A DNA stretch of 64,000 nt from Amorphochlora amoebiformis (GCA_054601695.1 BAAHQB010000006.1:744001-808000), one strand, 5' to 3'; positions 1-60,813 are shown, counted from the stretch's first letter. Notes: generated by a model not told the origin, from the sequence alone. Translations and numbers: made by a program.

Positions 1-110
1 CCTAAACGTAAATATAACTCAAGACCTAACCTTAATACAAACGCTAACCCTAACCCTAACACTAACTCTAACCCTAAAGCAAACCCTAATCCTAAACCGA
101 ACGGGAAAAC

Positions 111-115
<5 letters not shown>
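1..115 (-). repeat. Degenerate telomere-like CCCTAA repeats
   Basis: Imperfect CCCTAA/CCTAAC units (the complement of TTAGGG) fill the first ~110 bases and then give way to (TA)n. The units are mutated and the block is short, so this looks like an interstitial relic rather than a chromosome end. A shorter TTAGGG-like patch follows near 255-275. Confidence 0.75.
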
Positions 116-171
<56 letters not shown>

Positions 172-183
172 GTATAGACATAC

Positions 184-215
<32 letters not shown>

Positions 216-412
216 ATGTATATGTTGGTGTTAAAAGGATATTAAAGTTGGTTTTAGGGTTAGGGATAGGAGTAATATTGGATGTAAATATATATATATA
301 TATATATATAGATATATAATTATAAAATGAGTTACATTCTCCGTGATATCTTGTTTTTAAGTCGAGAGCCGCGATGGTGGCTAGGGCTGCCTATTGGGTA
401 TATTCTTATGTA

Positions 413-469
<57 letters not shown>

Positions 470-607
470 GAATATTACGTATATTCTAACCCAGTATAGC
501 ATCAATGTACATTGTGCAGATGCGCAATTTTAACAATAATTTCACCCTTTATGTAATCATATCTGAAGAGTACAAGTAACAGTATGTAATATTATATATA
601 TATATAT

Positions 608-641
<34 letters not shown>

Positions 642-685
642 TGTATACATATAAAAATATATATTTAAATATTCATACATTTATA

Positions 686-733
<48 letters not shown>

Positions 734-769
734 TATATTTAAATATTATACATATATATATTGTTCAAT

Positions 770-865
<96 letters not shown>

Positions 866-1019
866 TTATATACATATATATATATATATATATGTCCATA
901 ATGTTTAAGAACAGAAGCACATATACATATTTAGATATTATTACCCCTAGCGAGTGGCCCGTAATAAAGATGCGTTTTTTCCCTTAGAAACACAACACAA
1001 AGGTCAACAAAAAAAATCT

Positions 1020-1300
1020 GAAAATAATAAAGCGCTTGAGGCTAGAAAATTGAGTCCAGAAATTCCGAATTAATGAGACCACTTAACGCTAGAAATATCT
1101 AACTAATAAGGCGCTTGAGGCTAGAAATGTCTACATAATAAAGCGCTTGAGGCTAGAAATGTGTAAATAATAAAGCGCTTGGGGCTAGAAATGTTTGAAT
1201 ATTGAACATCTTCAGGTTAGTCTTGAGGCTGGAAATGTCCAAATAATAAGGCGCTTGAGCTAAATATTATAGCGCTTGAGGCTAGAAATGTCTAAATATA
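1020..1300 (+). repeat. Minisatellite with GCGCTTGAGGCTAGAAATG core
   Basis: At least six imperfect copies of a roughly 32-38 base unit lie here. The recurring core is GCGCTTGAGGCTAGAAATG followed by an A/T-rich spacer (TCTAAATAATAA-like). Copies differ by point changes, and one near 1240-1260 is truncated. Spacers are not unique sequences of equal length, so this is a tandem minisatellite and not a CRISPR array. No coding frame spans it. Confidence 0.85.
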
Positions 1301-1301
1301 A

Positions 1302-1358
<57 letters not shown>

Positions 1359-1519
1359 ATACGTGTGCATATATCATAAAGAGATACATTTCGACATAAG
1401 TATACATGAAAATTTTTATATATACATACAGACATGTTCTCTTACTTTCAATAATACTATGACATAAAATACACATACACACACACATATATATATATAT
1501 ACACATATATATATATATG

Positions 1520-1567
<48 letters not shown>

Positions 1568-1686
1568 GATGTTAATATATATATTCTTTTATATGTTTGT
1601 TTGTATATATTCTTATATATATACATACATATATATATAAATATATATAGAATCTTTGGTGACATTAATGTACACTCTTATATTTG

Positions 1687-1721
<35 letters not shown>

Positions 1722-1751
1722 ATGTATGTATACAAATAATATAAATTTGTG

Positions 1752-1795
<44 letters not shown>

Positions 1796-1816
1796 CATAC
1801 ATTAGGTGTATACCAC

Positions 1817-13003
<11,187 letters not shown>

Positions 13004-13227
13004 CTGAGATCAGTCGAGGACATTGGTTAGATGCTTTCCCTACCTCTGTTCCTCCCTTCTATGCCCCCCTCTTTCGTTCTCTGGCTCTCTCTCCCTCGCT
13101 CTCTTCCCACTTTTCTTTCTCCCTCCCTCTCCTCCCCCGGAGAAACATGTTTCACTCGCTGTGTAGACCCACATTAAGCTTTGAGAGGGTGTGTGCTTAT
13201 TCATCAGATATGCAAACACTTTTCCAG

Positions 13228-13335
13228 GCGGATATAAAACGTTTACATGAATGTTTTTTACGAGCTCTTGAAACATGTTACAGGTCGACAGAAACGTTTA
13301 CATGAATGTTTTTACCCGCCGTTGAAACACGTTAC

Positions 13336-13336
<1 letters not shown>
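13228..13336 (-). repeat. Tandem pair of a donor-proximal segment
   Basis: On the minus strand GTAACGTGTTTCAA...AACATTCATGTAAACGTTT (13335-13287) is followed by a second copy starting GTAACATGTTTCAAGAGC (about 13280-13228). The first GTAACG is the donor of candidate exon 13378-13336. An alternative plus-strand reading, an exon 13222-13276 encoding IKRLHECFLRALETCY, is also open and cannot be excluded. Confidence 0.6.
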
Positions 13337-22179
<8,843 letters not shown>

Positions 22180-22457
22180 CCGGAGAAAAGAGAGATCATG
22201 CCTTTCTGGCCCGTGTATAAGTCCAACCCCTTCTGCTGCAAGTTTGGGTCGTTTCGAGCAGTGTGTGAGGACAGCGCGTGCTGCGTCTTCGGAGGGAAGG
22301 TCACTGGATTTGAGATATTTGCTTTTTAACTTCTCCGGGGAATAGGGGCGTGGGGAGATAATGTGGGAACGTAAGTACACCGGTGGGAGGAACACGAAAC
22401 TAAATTAGTTGCACCGTTTTTGGGGGGAAATTGCTGCTATGGGGAGGGGGTGGACAG
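22180..22457. promoter_or_regulatory. Short gap between divergent genes A and B
   Basis: The proposed start codons of gene A (minus, 22179) and gene B (plus, 22458) are 278 bases apart in a TA-free, GC-richer island. Any promoters and 5' leaders must overlap here. No clear TATA box or named motif was recognised. An open minus-strand frame continues to about 22399, so gene A could instead start further upstream through another exon. Confidence 0.35.
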
Positions 22458-31761
<9,304 letters not shown>

Positions 31762-31775
31762 ATATATTATCATTA

Positions 31776-31851
<76 letters not shown>

Positions 31852-31888
31852 ATATGTATATATATATATATATATATTATATGTATAT

Positions 31889-31923
<35 letters not shown>

Positions 31924-32059
31924 ATGTGTATGTATGTGTGTGTGTATGTGTATGTATGTGTATATATTATTGTATTACTATATAATATTATATTGTCCTA
32001 ACATTAAATTTAGTAAAAAAACAATTGTGTATACATATGTACACAAATATATATTATTC

Positions 32060-32098
<39 letters not shown>

Positions 32099-32273
32099 TA
32101 TAATGAGAGGAAATTCGATAATATGATGACTTAGAGGAAGAAAGACGGGAGGGAAGAAACGATTGAGATAAAGAGGAAAGGAAATAGAGAGAGAGTGGAA
32201 AAAGAGGAAGAGAAAGACATAGAGAAAGAGATCGGGAAACACTGATGTTAAGATATGATAATATGCGTTGTGT

Positions 32274-32332
<59 letters not shown>

Positions 32333-32928
32333 GTGTATACATACATATATATATATATATATGATGTTCATATGTATATATGTATATATATACACATATA
32401 TATATATAATATATATAATTTACATATTACATATACACATATACATACATTAAGGCGAGAAAAACGCAGACATCAAGAGCAAGGCTGAACCAACCGCCAA
32501 GTATACTAAACCCTCATCACTCAAAGACACCTCGTGACAACCCTAAGTGACTTCTCTATGTCACGCCCCTAAGTGAAACCTCTAACAACCTTCAATGATA
32601 CCTTCTGATACCCCTAGTCACACCCCAAACTAGTGACCACTTAGTGACACATCTACCTCTAAGTGACCCCTATAAGTGACACCTATGAGTGACAAACTAG
32701 AGTGACACCTTGCGAAACCTGAAAGCGACAACCCTAAGTAAAACCTCTAAAGTAAAACCTTAAGTCACCCTCTAAGTCACACCCCTAAGTGATCCCAAAG
32801 TGACACCGCTAAGTGACATGCTTCTGTGACATCTTGTGACACCCCCACGTGACGTTCTTAACATGGCACCTAGCATGAAGACCCCTTGTGTCACCTTATC
32901 TGGTCTGTGTGTCTCTGTATTATGTAGG

Positions 32929-32967
<39 letters not shown>

Positions 32968-33035
32968 GATATACTTAAATGCATTCTGTATAATTTATAC
33001 TTAAATATATAAACATACAATGTAAATTGTACATG

Positions 33036-33078
<43 letters not shown>

Positions 33079-33239
33079 CAGTGGCGAGGGAGATCCTGGG
33101 AATCAAAGCCTGGGTCATATAAACCTAATATATTATATAAATATATATATATACATGTATACAATATAATATAATATGTGGGTGTGTGCGGGTGTGTGTG
33201 GGTGTGATGTATGTATACATATCATTTATATATATATAC

Positions 33240-33276
<37 letters not shown>

Positions 33277-33410
33277 TACATATATAATATATGTATATTA
33301 TATGTATATAGATAAATGTATATAAATTATATACATATGCATAATAATAATATATATATATATATATATGTATGTATATACATGTAATACATATGTATAT
33401 TTATACTTAA

Positions 33411-33451
<41 letters not shown>

Positions 33452-33762
33452 ATATATATATACTTGAGAAGGTATAGTTCTAAATGCATTTATATACGTT
33501 GATATTTTTGAAACGTTTATATTCATAATCATATTTATATCTTTATCTATGTTCTTCATAATGCTTATATTATATATTTATATTCATTATTTAATTTATA
33601 TTTGCACCTTATTCTCACCCATATTTACAGTTATTTTTACATATTTTTAGGCATCTTCATGTTTATGTTCTACATTCCTAATCAAACTTACAATAATATC
33701 TAATTTATATCTATATATTTATATTTGTATTCATATGTTTATATTTGCATCTTTAACATTAG
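31762..33762. other. Intergenic repeat region
   Basis: After the stop of gene B come (ATT)n, (TA)n and (TG)n runs, a purine-rich patch at about 32130-32240, and a degenerate minisatellite at 32480-32870. An AT-rich but not TA-repetitive stretch lies at 33500-33760. I recognise no coding exon here. Confidence 0.6.
32480..32870 (+). repeat. Degenerate CTAAGTGACAC minisatellite
   Basis: About twenty imperfect copies of an 11-20 base unit with the core CTAAGTGACA(C)C, often followed by CTCT or TTG. Units vary in length and sequence. A related GTGACGTCACG-type cluster lies at about 28614-28690. Confidence 0.75.
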
Positions 33763-33894
33763 CTGATGCTAAGGTTACGGGGCGGGAGTCAATTGGTCAT
33801 GGTATATATATATATACATGTTTATATACATATCTATATACATAGAACCATTATACATATAGATACATATATACATGTATTTACACGTATATAC

Positions 33895-33982
<88 letters not shown>

Positions 33983-34057
33983 TTTTCATATAGATATATA
34001 TATATACTACGTAGATATAAATACATACACACACACACATATATATATGTATATATG

Positions 34058-34094
<37 letters not shown>

Positions 34095-34110
34095 ATGTAG
34101 ACATATATAC

Positions 34111-34150
<40 letters not shown>

Positions 34151-34240
34151 ATGTAATTATATATACACATATATATTTACATCCAATAGACATATACATA
34201 TATACAAGAATATATTATATATATAGATGTTTATATCTAT

Positions 34241-34271
<31 letters not shown>

Positions 34272-34438
34272 ATGTATATATATATATATGCGTTGTCTAT
34301 GAAAAGTAAGTTTACTTTACAATATACTCATTTGTATATCTGGATGCCGAGATGATTATACGTGGTAAATATGACATATACACCAAAATATATTTTAATA
34401 AATTATATATACATGTATGTTCATATGTATATATATAT

Positions 34439-34499
<61 letters not shown>

Positions 34500-34568
34500 G
34501 AAAATAGGTCCTGGAGCAGTACTCTAAGAGCAGTGACGGACGCGTGATTGAATCAATACAGAATATGA

Positions 34569-34573
<5 letters not shown>
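33763..34573 (+). CDS. Fragment C: two exons of an unknown small gene
   Basis: Exon 33763-33801 (acceptor ACATTAG, donor ATG|GTATAT) encodes [13 protein letters not shown]. Exon 34508-34573 (acceptor AAAATAG) encodes [18 protein letters not shown] and ends in TAA. Both are in phase 0, so they join directly. No start exon was found; an internal ATG opens the first exon at its second codon and could be the start, giving about 34 residues. LRLRGG resembles the C-terminal end of ubiquitin-like proteins, but six residues are too few to assign the family and no upstream ubiquitin fold is visible. Confidence 0.3.
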
Positions 34574-34611
<38 letters not shown>

Positions 34612-34880
34612 TATAATATAATATGTATATGTATGTAAATATATATATATATATATATAAATATGTATAGATACATATTCATTTACATATTGTATGTGTA
34701 CATGCATAAGACTCCGAGATTCCAATAGGACAAGGTCGGAGCGTTTAGTTTACCATAGAGCTAGATTCACCGGCATGTGAGAGTAGGCCATAGTTCTAAA
34801 GTTAACTTCTATGAAAGTCAGATTAATAGGTATGAATTGTACATACTTGTATGTAATATATATATATATATATATATATG

Positions 34881-34917
<37 letters not shown>

Positions 34918-35112
34918 ATATACATATGTATATATATATATGTATGTGATATATGTGCATGTACATATATATGTATATATGTGTATGTGTATGTATGTAC
35001 ATATATGTATGTATGTGTGTGTATATATATATATTATATATACATATATGTGTATATATTGTGTATATGTGTATGTGTATATATGTGTATATATGTGTGC
35101 ATACATATGTGT

Positions 35113-35170
<58 letters not shown>

Positions 35171-35198
35171 TACATGTATTTTATTTATGTGTAAGATA

Positions 35199-35235
<37 letters not shown>

Positions 35236-35244
35236 GGTGTATAG

Positions 35245-35277
<33 letters not shown>

Positions 35278-35304
35278 GTGTATAAAAATATATATATTAT
35301 AATG

Positions 35305-35381
<77 letters not shown>

Positions 35382-35764
35382 CTAGTATATATATATATAT
35401 ATATATATATATTTAACACATACATATAGGTCATAGTACATAACGTGGCGTATATCAATATAAATAAATATATATTATGATATATATATCTAGTATATAA
35501 TATGAGCATATTGTTCAGAGTGTGTATGAAGTATTATTATCATCTAGCTACTAGAGCTATATGGATTTTCGTAATCAATTGAATTTTGTCGAAACGCAAG
35601 TGCAACTGGATGAGTCAGTTACTGACTAGACTGGTTTCTCCTGATCTGTGTGTATTAATTACTCTAGAGACTGTGACTAGTGTGACTGTCTCTCCAATGA
35701 TCATGATATAGATTTATTGGTATTAATACTCTAGGGTCTATGCAAGTGTACTGGATTTACATCT

Positions 35765-35796
<32 letters not shown>

Positions 35797-35932
35797 CTAG
35801 ATATGTATATACTAGAAATATAAACACACACATATATATCTAGTATCTAGAGTATATATCTAGTATATATATATATATATATATATTTCATGAAGTGTCT
35901 ATATGCATACATGTATCTATCACACATATCAG

Positions 35933-35988
<56 letters not shown>

Positions 35989-36136
35989 CACTAGAATAAC
36001 TTACAATTCGAGAACATATGATTACTCTACATGCCGTAATTATAAAGGCGCTGCGCAGCCTCATACGAACAATCTCGACTCAACTAACCTTGTGCTCGGG
36101 ACGATGGAAGATGTGGCTCTAGAGCATGAACTTGGA
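34574..36136. other. Intergenic stretch downstream of the PRP4 gene
   Basis: TA and GT microsatellites to about 35510, then some 260 bases of unique sequence (35510-35770) rich in CTAG and TCTAGA, more TA, and unique sequence next to the PRP4 stop that should be its 3' UTR. No AATAAA signal was seen close to the stop on the minus strand, and no exon was recognised. Confidence 0.55.
34754..34791 (-). other. Candidate first exon on the minus strand
   Basis: An ATG at 34791 opens [12 protein letters not shown] and runs into a GTAAAC donor after 34754. The frame is also open upstream to a possible acceptor at 34809. No following exon with a matching phase was found, so this may be chance. Confidence 0.18.
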
Positions 36137-36532
36137 CTATTCTTTTATGAAGGGATGCTGGATGCACTGTTCAACGTTTAGCCGTCTGCCGGGATCCATA
36201 TTAAACATCTTGGTGAGGAGATCAGCCAGCTGAACGAGCTTTTTCTTCTCGTGATCCGACATCTTCTTGGAGTGCTGACGAAGAAGTTTATGGAAGTGTT
36301 TGACTGGGGTTTGAAGATCTTTGCGCGGCTGCTTGAGCTCCTAAAAATATAACATTTTCACCCATTAGGAGGGCGGTCGATAGGATAAAAGAAGAGTTCA
36401 ACATACATAAATACAGGTGAAGAAACTAATACAACATTTTTATTCACATATATAATAACATATGAATAACATTTTTATTCACATGTATTATAACGTTGTG
36501 GAAGTTATTCCACTTGACATTGTACGTTAGCG

Positions 36533-36573
<41 letters not shown>

Positions 36574-36646
36574 CATTCATATATAATATACATACATAAT
36601 ATATATATGTGTATATATATGTTTGTTATGTATATAGATTATATAT

Positions 36647-36685
<39 letters not shown>

Positions 36686-36758
36686 CAATATATATATGTC
36701 CGTGGATGTATATATATTATATATACACACACATATATATATATATATATTTACATGC

Positions 36759-36797
<39 letters not shown>

Positions 36798-39208
36798 TAT
36801 ATTGTATATGTATTGAGCATGTAATAAATCACAAAAAGACTTACCAGTTTCGATAGTGGATCCACCTTCACTTGAAGATAGACTTGGTCCGAGTCGAAGT
36901 GTTGACCCTTAAATTTGCCCTTCTTGATGAGGCGCTTGGGGAAGTTTCCATTGAGTTCCATTTGGTATCTCAACATGTCATTATTTGACTTACCAGGATA
37001 AAGGATTTTACCCGTGTATAACTCGTAGAGGACCGTCGCCACCGACCAGATATCGCTCTGCTCATCGTACTTCAGGCCTAAAACTGCAAGAACAAGAAGA
37101 TTGTTTATACATATGCTTAGATATATGTTTGTTAAGAATATAGGTATCGTCCGCATGTATATCATATATTACACACGTGTGTGGTGGTATTACTCTTGTG
37201 GAATCTTATAGAATACATTGCGTATATTAGAGTCCTATTCGATGATTAGCGTCAGTACGTTTGCACTTACTTATTTCTGGAGCACGGTAGAATCTGCTGC
37301 ATAGGTAAGGGGTGATTTCAGCGTCTTTCTTGTATCCCGCAGAGCCGAAGTCGCAGAGCTTGATTAGATTGTGATCCTTGTTGACTAAGATATTGTCCGG
37401 TTTGATATCCCCGTGTATAAGCTGGCACTGTTTACACAGCTTTAGAGACAGAAAAAGCTGCTTAGCAAACGACTGGATGGCGACGACGCTTAGGCCCACG
37501 TGTCCAAGCTTCCTGAGAAGCTCCCGGAGATTCATACTCAAGGGTTCGAACACCATGCAAAGGTGTCCGCGGTGGATGAAGTAATCGTACAGCTGTACGC
37601 AGTGCTTCTTTCCCTCTGGGTCCTTCTGGGCTAAAAGCTTGAGGAATTCGATCTCCCGCTGCCCTGCCTTCTTCATAGTCTCGTTGCCGCGGACGACCTT
37701 TACCACCTTTTCTTGCTGGTCTTGAGCCATATCCTGTACTCTCAGCACGGTGCTGAAGACTCCTCTACCTTGGTTCTTCATGACGCGATAACGTTCGTTA
37801 AGCATATCTCCTGGTCTGAAGACGTAATATCCCTCGCTATCAGTGAAACTATCCACGTCGATGTTGCCCGTGAGGGTGTTTACTTTCCCTTCTGCAGGCT
37901 TAACTCCCTTTGAGCCCTTGATAAACAGCTCCTCAAAGTCATCCTTCTCTTCTATCGAAGCAGCAGATACCTCCCTTGCTGGTGACCGCTTGGTTTCGAG
38001 CGGTGGAGCCTTCGTTTCTTGAGCAGCCTCCTCCTCCTTCTGCTCCTCTGAGAAATTTAACTGCATTAATTCGACAAGTTGCCAAGAATAAATTCGAGGG
38101 TGAAAACCTTTGTTCTCCGTGCCCTTATTGCTAAACTTAGCCATTATCGCTGCCCTTCGTCTTCGTCTCTCCTCTGCTTTTCGAGCTGCCGCTGCCTCTT
38201 CATCCTCCTCTTCCTCTTCCTCCATGAAATTCTCGACCTCCTGGCGCAGTTTCTCCTCCTCCTCCTGCTGCCTTTTCCTCTCTTCCTCTTGCTCTCTTCT
38301 CTCTCGTTCCTTCCTTTTCTTCTCTTCCTGCTCTCGCTCCTTCTGCCGTCGCTCATAATCATCGTCTCTGCGACGGCGATCCCGATCTCGATCCCGGTCT
38401 GACCGATCGCGGTCTCGATCTCGATCCCGGTCCCGATCTCTAGCTCTGTCGCGATCCCTGTCGCGATCTCTATCTCTGTAGCTATCTCTGTCTCTGACGT
38501 CCCTCCTGCGACGAGGCGAATCTTCTCTTCTACGACGGGATTCTGAACTGGATCTTCGCCTCCTTCTAGGAGAGCGGCTGTGCTTTCGAGAACGACCATC
38601 ACCTAAGCAACACAATAAGAGCATTTCATCACTTCACTTGCATGTAGGTACTATCAAAAGACTCGAAAATTAGGTCTGAACTAGAAAAATTATTTGGTAT
38701 GCTGAGACGGTACATACCACCAGTGAATATAGGACATGCGTGTCGGTTCAGCCGCGCCCTCTCTTGCCACCAGACATTTTTTTGACCCTCCCCATGCTAG
38801 AGAGTAGTGAAAAATAAGTCAAGAAAGTCGGAACGACGCACCTCGGTCTCTTGAAGATTTAGACGGCCTGTCGTCATCCTGGGAAAGACTACAATCAGAT
38901 GCGGCTCTCACTGAATGAATCCCATTAAGTTTGCAGGTTACCCGGTCGACGTCATAGTCCCTATCGCGTCCTGAATCCTCAGTCTTGTGCTTCTTCCTCG
39001 ATTTCTCCTTTTCTCGCCTGGGGCTACGACTCCGTTTCGACTTCTTCTTGCTAACCTCGTCCTCCCCCTTCTTATCCTTCTTTTTCTTTTTCTTTTTCTT
39101 CGACTTTTCGCGCATAGAATCCCTGCCGTCTGAAACCCCATCCTCGTTCTGATAGGAGTCCAGAATCTCGCCGTCCTCCTTGCTGTCCCTGCCGCGCGAA
39201 CCGTTCAT
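36137..39208 (-). CDS. PRPF4B: Pre-mRNA splicing kinase PRP4 (PRPF4B homologue)
   Basis: Nuclear CMGC-type Ser/Thr kinase that phosphorylates spliceosome proteins. Exons 39208-38842, 38602-37271, 37083-36845 and 36340-36137 have GT-AG borders and matching phases and give 713 residues. The N-terminal ~260 residues are Lys/Arg/Asp/Glu-rich (RS stretches, RD dipeptide repeats, coiled-coil-like KE blocks), as in PRP4. The kinase domain shows GRGVFSTV (P-loop), KVVKVV (ATP lysine), [12 protein letters not shown] (catalytic loop; PRP4 kinases replace the HRD arginine), [15 protein letters not shown] and [17 protein letters not shown], which is typical of PRP4. It ends HPFIKE then TAG. The start is the first in-frame ATG (39208) after an upstream stop at about 39259. 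Coding exons are GC-richer than their surroundings and only the last intron is full of TA. A 60-base in-frame segment (38107-38048) may be a skippable intron. Confidence 0.95.
38048..38107 (-). other. Possible 60-base in-frame exonic intron in PRP4
   Basis: Within the large PRP4 exon, 60 bases begin GTTTTC and end TTTCTCAG. They encode a hydrophobic, aromatic stretch starting [14 protein letters not shown], quite unlike the Lys/Glu-rich residues on either side. Removing it keeps the frame and joins NK to EEQKEEE. The donor is weak. It would be an optional intron (exitron) or simply a divergent insert. Confidence 0.4.
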
Positions 39209-40270
39209 GCCAGGCGGGAAGTGCGAGGAAGCCAAGGCAAACGTGTTGCCGAGGAATTAAAGATTTACTTAAGTTTTTCGGAACATCTGAACATTTTCGA
39301 TATCGTCATATCTGCGTGTTGATATGAGCATAAAGCTCATCAATATCTGGATATCAGAACTTCATTATCTGGACATGGCGCAACGCCAGTCCCGAGGAAG
39401 CTCAAACACGAGCATTCCCCCGGCTTCTGATGATGCATAAGGTGTGCTGATCGACTTAAAGAGGTCAATATTGAATGTGTGGGATATATTGCGAAAAACT
39501 TTTGAGGGAAAAGTTACAAACGTACTTTTGGGACGGGTGGTTGATGAGGTGGAAAGTGATTTAGCTCGTGAGTGACATTTCAGTCTGTTGACAGCACACC
39601 ATAGGTCGACACAGGCTACTGTATTTGGAGAAAAACATGCATTACGCGTACGATTCTTGAAATTATTGATTAAGGCAACTTGCAACGTTAGTTGTCATAA
39701 TACGGGCCATTATACGGCTATAAAGTTATCGTGTCAACGCTACACTAGTACATGTAGCTGTACCATATACAATATATGATGTATAAAATACAACGTACAT
39801 TTAATCTAGATAGTATTTTTATGACAATAATAAAATAATACTAGTACTACGGTATCACTCCGTAATTAGAACCATACTCTAGAATCTAGATACTAGTAAA
39901 CTAGACTAATATAATTCAATCACAGTCGCAGTACATGCCATGCTAATATAATTCAATCACAGTCGCAGTACATGCCATGCTCCATGATCAATGATAGCGT
40001 ATATTCTAGATCTGGATCATCAGTATACAATCTAAATTTATTCCAGTTGTGATAATTATAATTATATATATAATACAATTAATATTAGCATCAGTATTCA
40101 CGATTCAGTAGCCTACAGCGAATTATGCATCTACTAGATCTAGTGCATACTAGCATATACTAGATCTAGTTTATATCTATAGCTAATAATAGCCTAATAT
40201 CTAGAGTATGTACATACAGTATACAATGTTCAATATACTATACAAGTATTATCTAGATTATTCTTGTGTG

Positions 40271-40334
<64 letters not shown>

Positions 40335-40739
40335 CTAGATATATATATATATATATATAATTATATATATATATATTTATATATATAATATATATATATA
40401 CATATACAAAATGTGTGCAATATTTTTTTACAAGCATACTACTAGACTATAGTAAATTGTATTTTTATTATGTTAGTCGTGTCAAAAGGAAAAATGTAAA
40501 CATATATGAAATATATAACACGCATTGCACAAATCATGATTCCGTTTTATGGCCTAGCATACGGTTTCAAATTTACATTGACCTGACTGCGGTGATATCC
40601 ATATATCTCACAAAGATATGCAGTCATGATTATCTCCGAAGCAACCGGGGATCCCGGACTAAGAAAGTCACTCATGAGCATGTAACTCAGAGTATTGGTT
40701 TCTATTGATTGACACGCCAGATTACCCAGCATCAAGTAA
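39209..40739. other. Intergenic region between PRP4 and gene D
   Basis: This gap holds the upstream region of the PRP4 gene and the downstream region of gene D, both on the minus strand. It contains unique sequence, CTAGATCTAG-rich stretches at 39880-40230, a 37-base tandem duplication and one TA block at 40270-40400. A 106-codon minus-strand frame at 39365-39685 has no ATG start and no recognisable domain, so I do not call it a gene. Confidence 0.55.
39906..39979. repeat. Perfect 37-base tandem duplication
   Basis: Two identical copies (39906-39942 and 39943-39979) start CTAATATAATTCAATCACAG and end ACATGCCATG. Exact identity points to a recent event or an assembly artefact. Confidence 0.9.
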
Positions 40740-54718
<13,979 letters not shown>

Positions 54719-55661
54719 TCCCGACGAGCGTACTAGAACGTGACTTGGGTAAAGGTCACGCCCGGTAAGGTACGAACTCCTCGTGACCAATCCTCATGAT
54801 CACACCTACTGACACGTGTCATTTCCGATTATGCTTTCGATGTCATGCCCACCCGTGGCCAGGATCATCCCAGGATATCTAACCATCTGAGTTTGTTTTA
54901 TTTGGTCTTCCTTCGTGTCGACACACGAAGACAAAGATGCTGCGCGAAATCTGGCGCGTGTCGGTAGATATATCAACGAAAACTCTCTCGTACGCTTTCG
55001 ACGTTCTCTTGTGAATTAGATAGTATTAGTCTAATCACAAACCCTACTCTAACTAATGCATTGCTTCGACATTAATTAACTGCATTGCATCTTACAGCAT
55101 GTCAGGAGCGTGAACATCTTCACGTGATTCATGAACAGGAGTGATGAAAAAAAAAATGCCAACATATATTGTGATAATTTGAGCACGAGCCAACGAAAGT
55201 CTCACATCACCTCGACTCTCGAACGGGCACTTAGGACGGAGTAAAGGTTCTTCTGTTCTTCGGTTCTCTTTCCTCGATTTTCCCTTACTGATATCCTTCG
55301 GATTATCACTTCTCATTTTTTACTCGGCTTCTACAACCTGCTGGCAATGTGTGCCTGAGAGAGGTTGTGCAGGCACAATATTTCGTTCGCGGTTGGTTTA
55401 CCCAAAAAAGCTACGGAGAGCTGTCTAGGTAGACACAATTTTAGACGAAGCCGGTATGTGACAGGAGGAGAGTGAGAGATCGAGATGAGATAAAGGGAGA
55501 GACAGGAGAGAAGGGAGAGGGGAGAAGAAAGGGAATAGAGAGGAAGAGGGAGAAAAAGAGATGTACAACCACCGAGAGGGAAGACAAAACGAGTATAGAT
55601 ATAGAACGGCAACGATCATACCGATTATAAAACCTAGGTTTTGGTCCGAAGAAGCTTCGAG
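54719..55661. promoter_or_regulatory. Shared upstream region of genes D and E
   Basis: The start codons of gene D (minus, 54718) and gene E (plus, 55662) are about 940 bases apart, in one of the longest TA-free, GC-richer stretches of the window. It contains short inverted motifs such as CGTGTCGACACACGAAG (54917-54933) and a purine-rich run at 55465-55565. No exon was recognised. It is the probable divergent promoter region; no core promoter element is certain. Confidence 0.4.
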
Positions 55662-60199
<4,538 letters not shown>

Positions 60200-60275
60200 T
60201 GCATGTATACCTACATGTAAGAAATATGCATATTATAAATATATATATATATGTACATATTTTCATGCATATGAG

Positions 60276-60355
<80 letters not shown>

Positions 60356-60708
60356 TATATATTTTAATATATATATATATATAGGTAAAAATATACATAC
60401 ATACACACCTATGTATATATATATATAGAACATATTATATATATATATATATATATATATGAATATAAATTATAGTATAACAATGCAATGAAGTGAAGTA
60501 AGATATTCACAAGAGACCCATTTGCAAATCAGATCCTATATCGCCGCTGGCCAGCAAGCTGGTCCCTTTTATTCTCTCTCCATTTCTCCTTCCTCTTTCG
60601 AAACTTCTCTGTAACTCTTTCTCACGCAAATCTTAACTCTCAAAAAACCTCTTCCTCACGTAAAACTTTACGCTAATCCCAAACATATAGCACAAACCTC
60701 ATCTTTAC

Positions 60709-60813
60709 CCGAAAAGGAATACAAATATTGGCCCTAACATTTGACTCAAATAAGGTCCGAAAGTAATCACTTCGATTGTGTCCACTGTCAAGGATAACCT
60801 GACGACGCTTCTT
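60709..60813 (-). other. Candidate minus-strand exon of 35 codons
   Basis: An acceptor (GTATCCAG) is followed by KKRRQVILDSGHNRSDYFRT and more, then a donor CGG|GTAAAG. A terminal exon ending QRRYRI and a stop may follow near 60540. Another possible minus-strand exon, [19 protein letters not shown], lies at 61428-61364 but does not match in phase. The plus strand is also partly open here, so a real gene is uncertain. Confidence 0.33.

Noticed and set aside
1-115. A chromosome end at the left edge of the window
   Set aside because: The CCCTAA units are few and mutated, and similar blocks occur in the middle of genes.
1020-1300. Regularly repeated GCGCTTGAGGCTAG units resembling a CRISPR array
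   Set aside because: Units are imperfect, spacers are near-identical AT-rich sequence rather than unique, and the genome is clearly eukaryotic with spliceosomal introns.
38079-38402. Plus-strand Leu/Ser-rich frame over the PRP4 gene
   Set aside because: It is the antisense of the Lys/Glu/Arg-rich coding sequence of PRP4.
39365-39685. A 106-codon minus-strand frame upstream of PRP4
   Set aside because: It opens on TTG rather than ATG, has no recognisable motif, and no splice sites link it to PRP4 in phase. It is probably upstream non-coding sequence.
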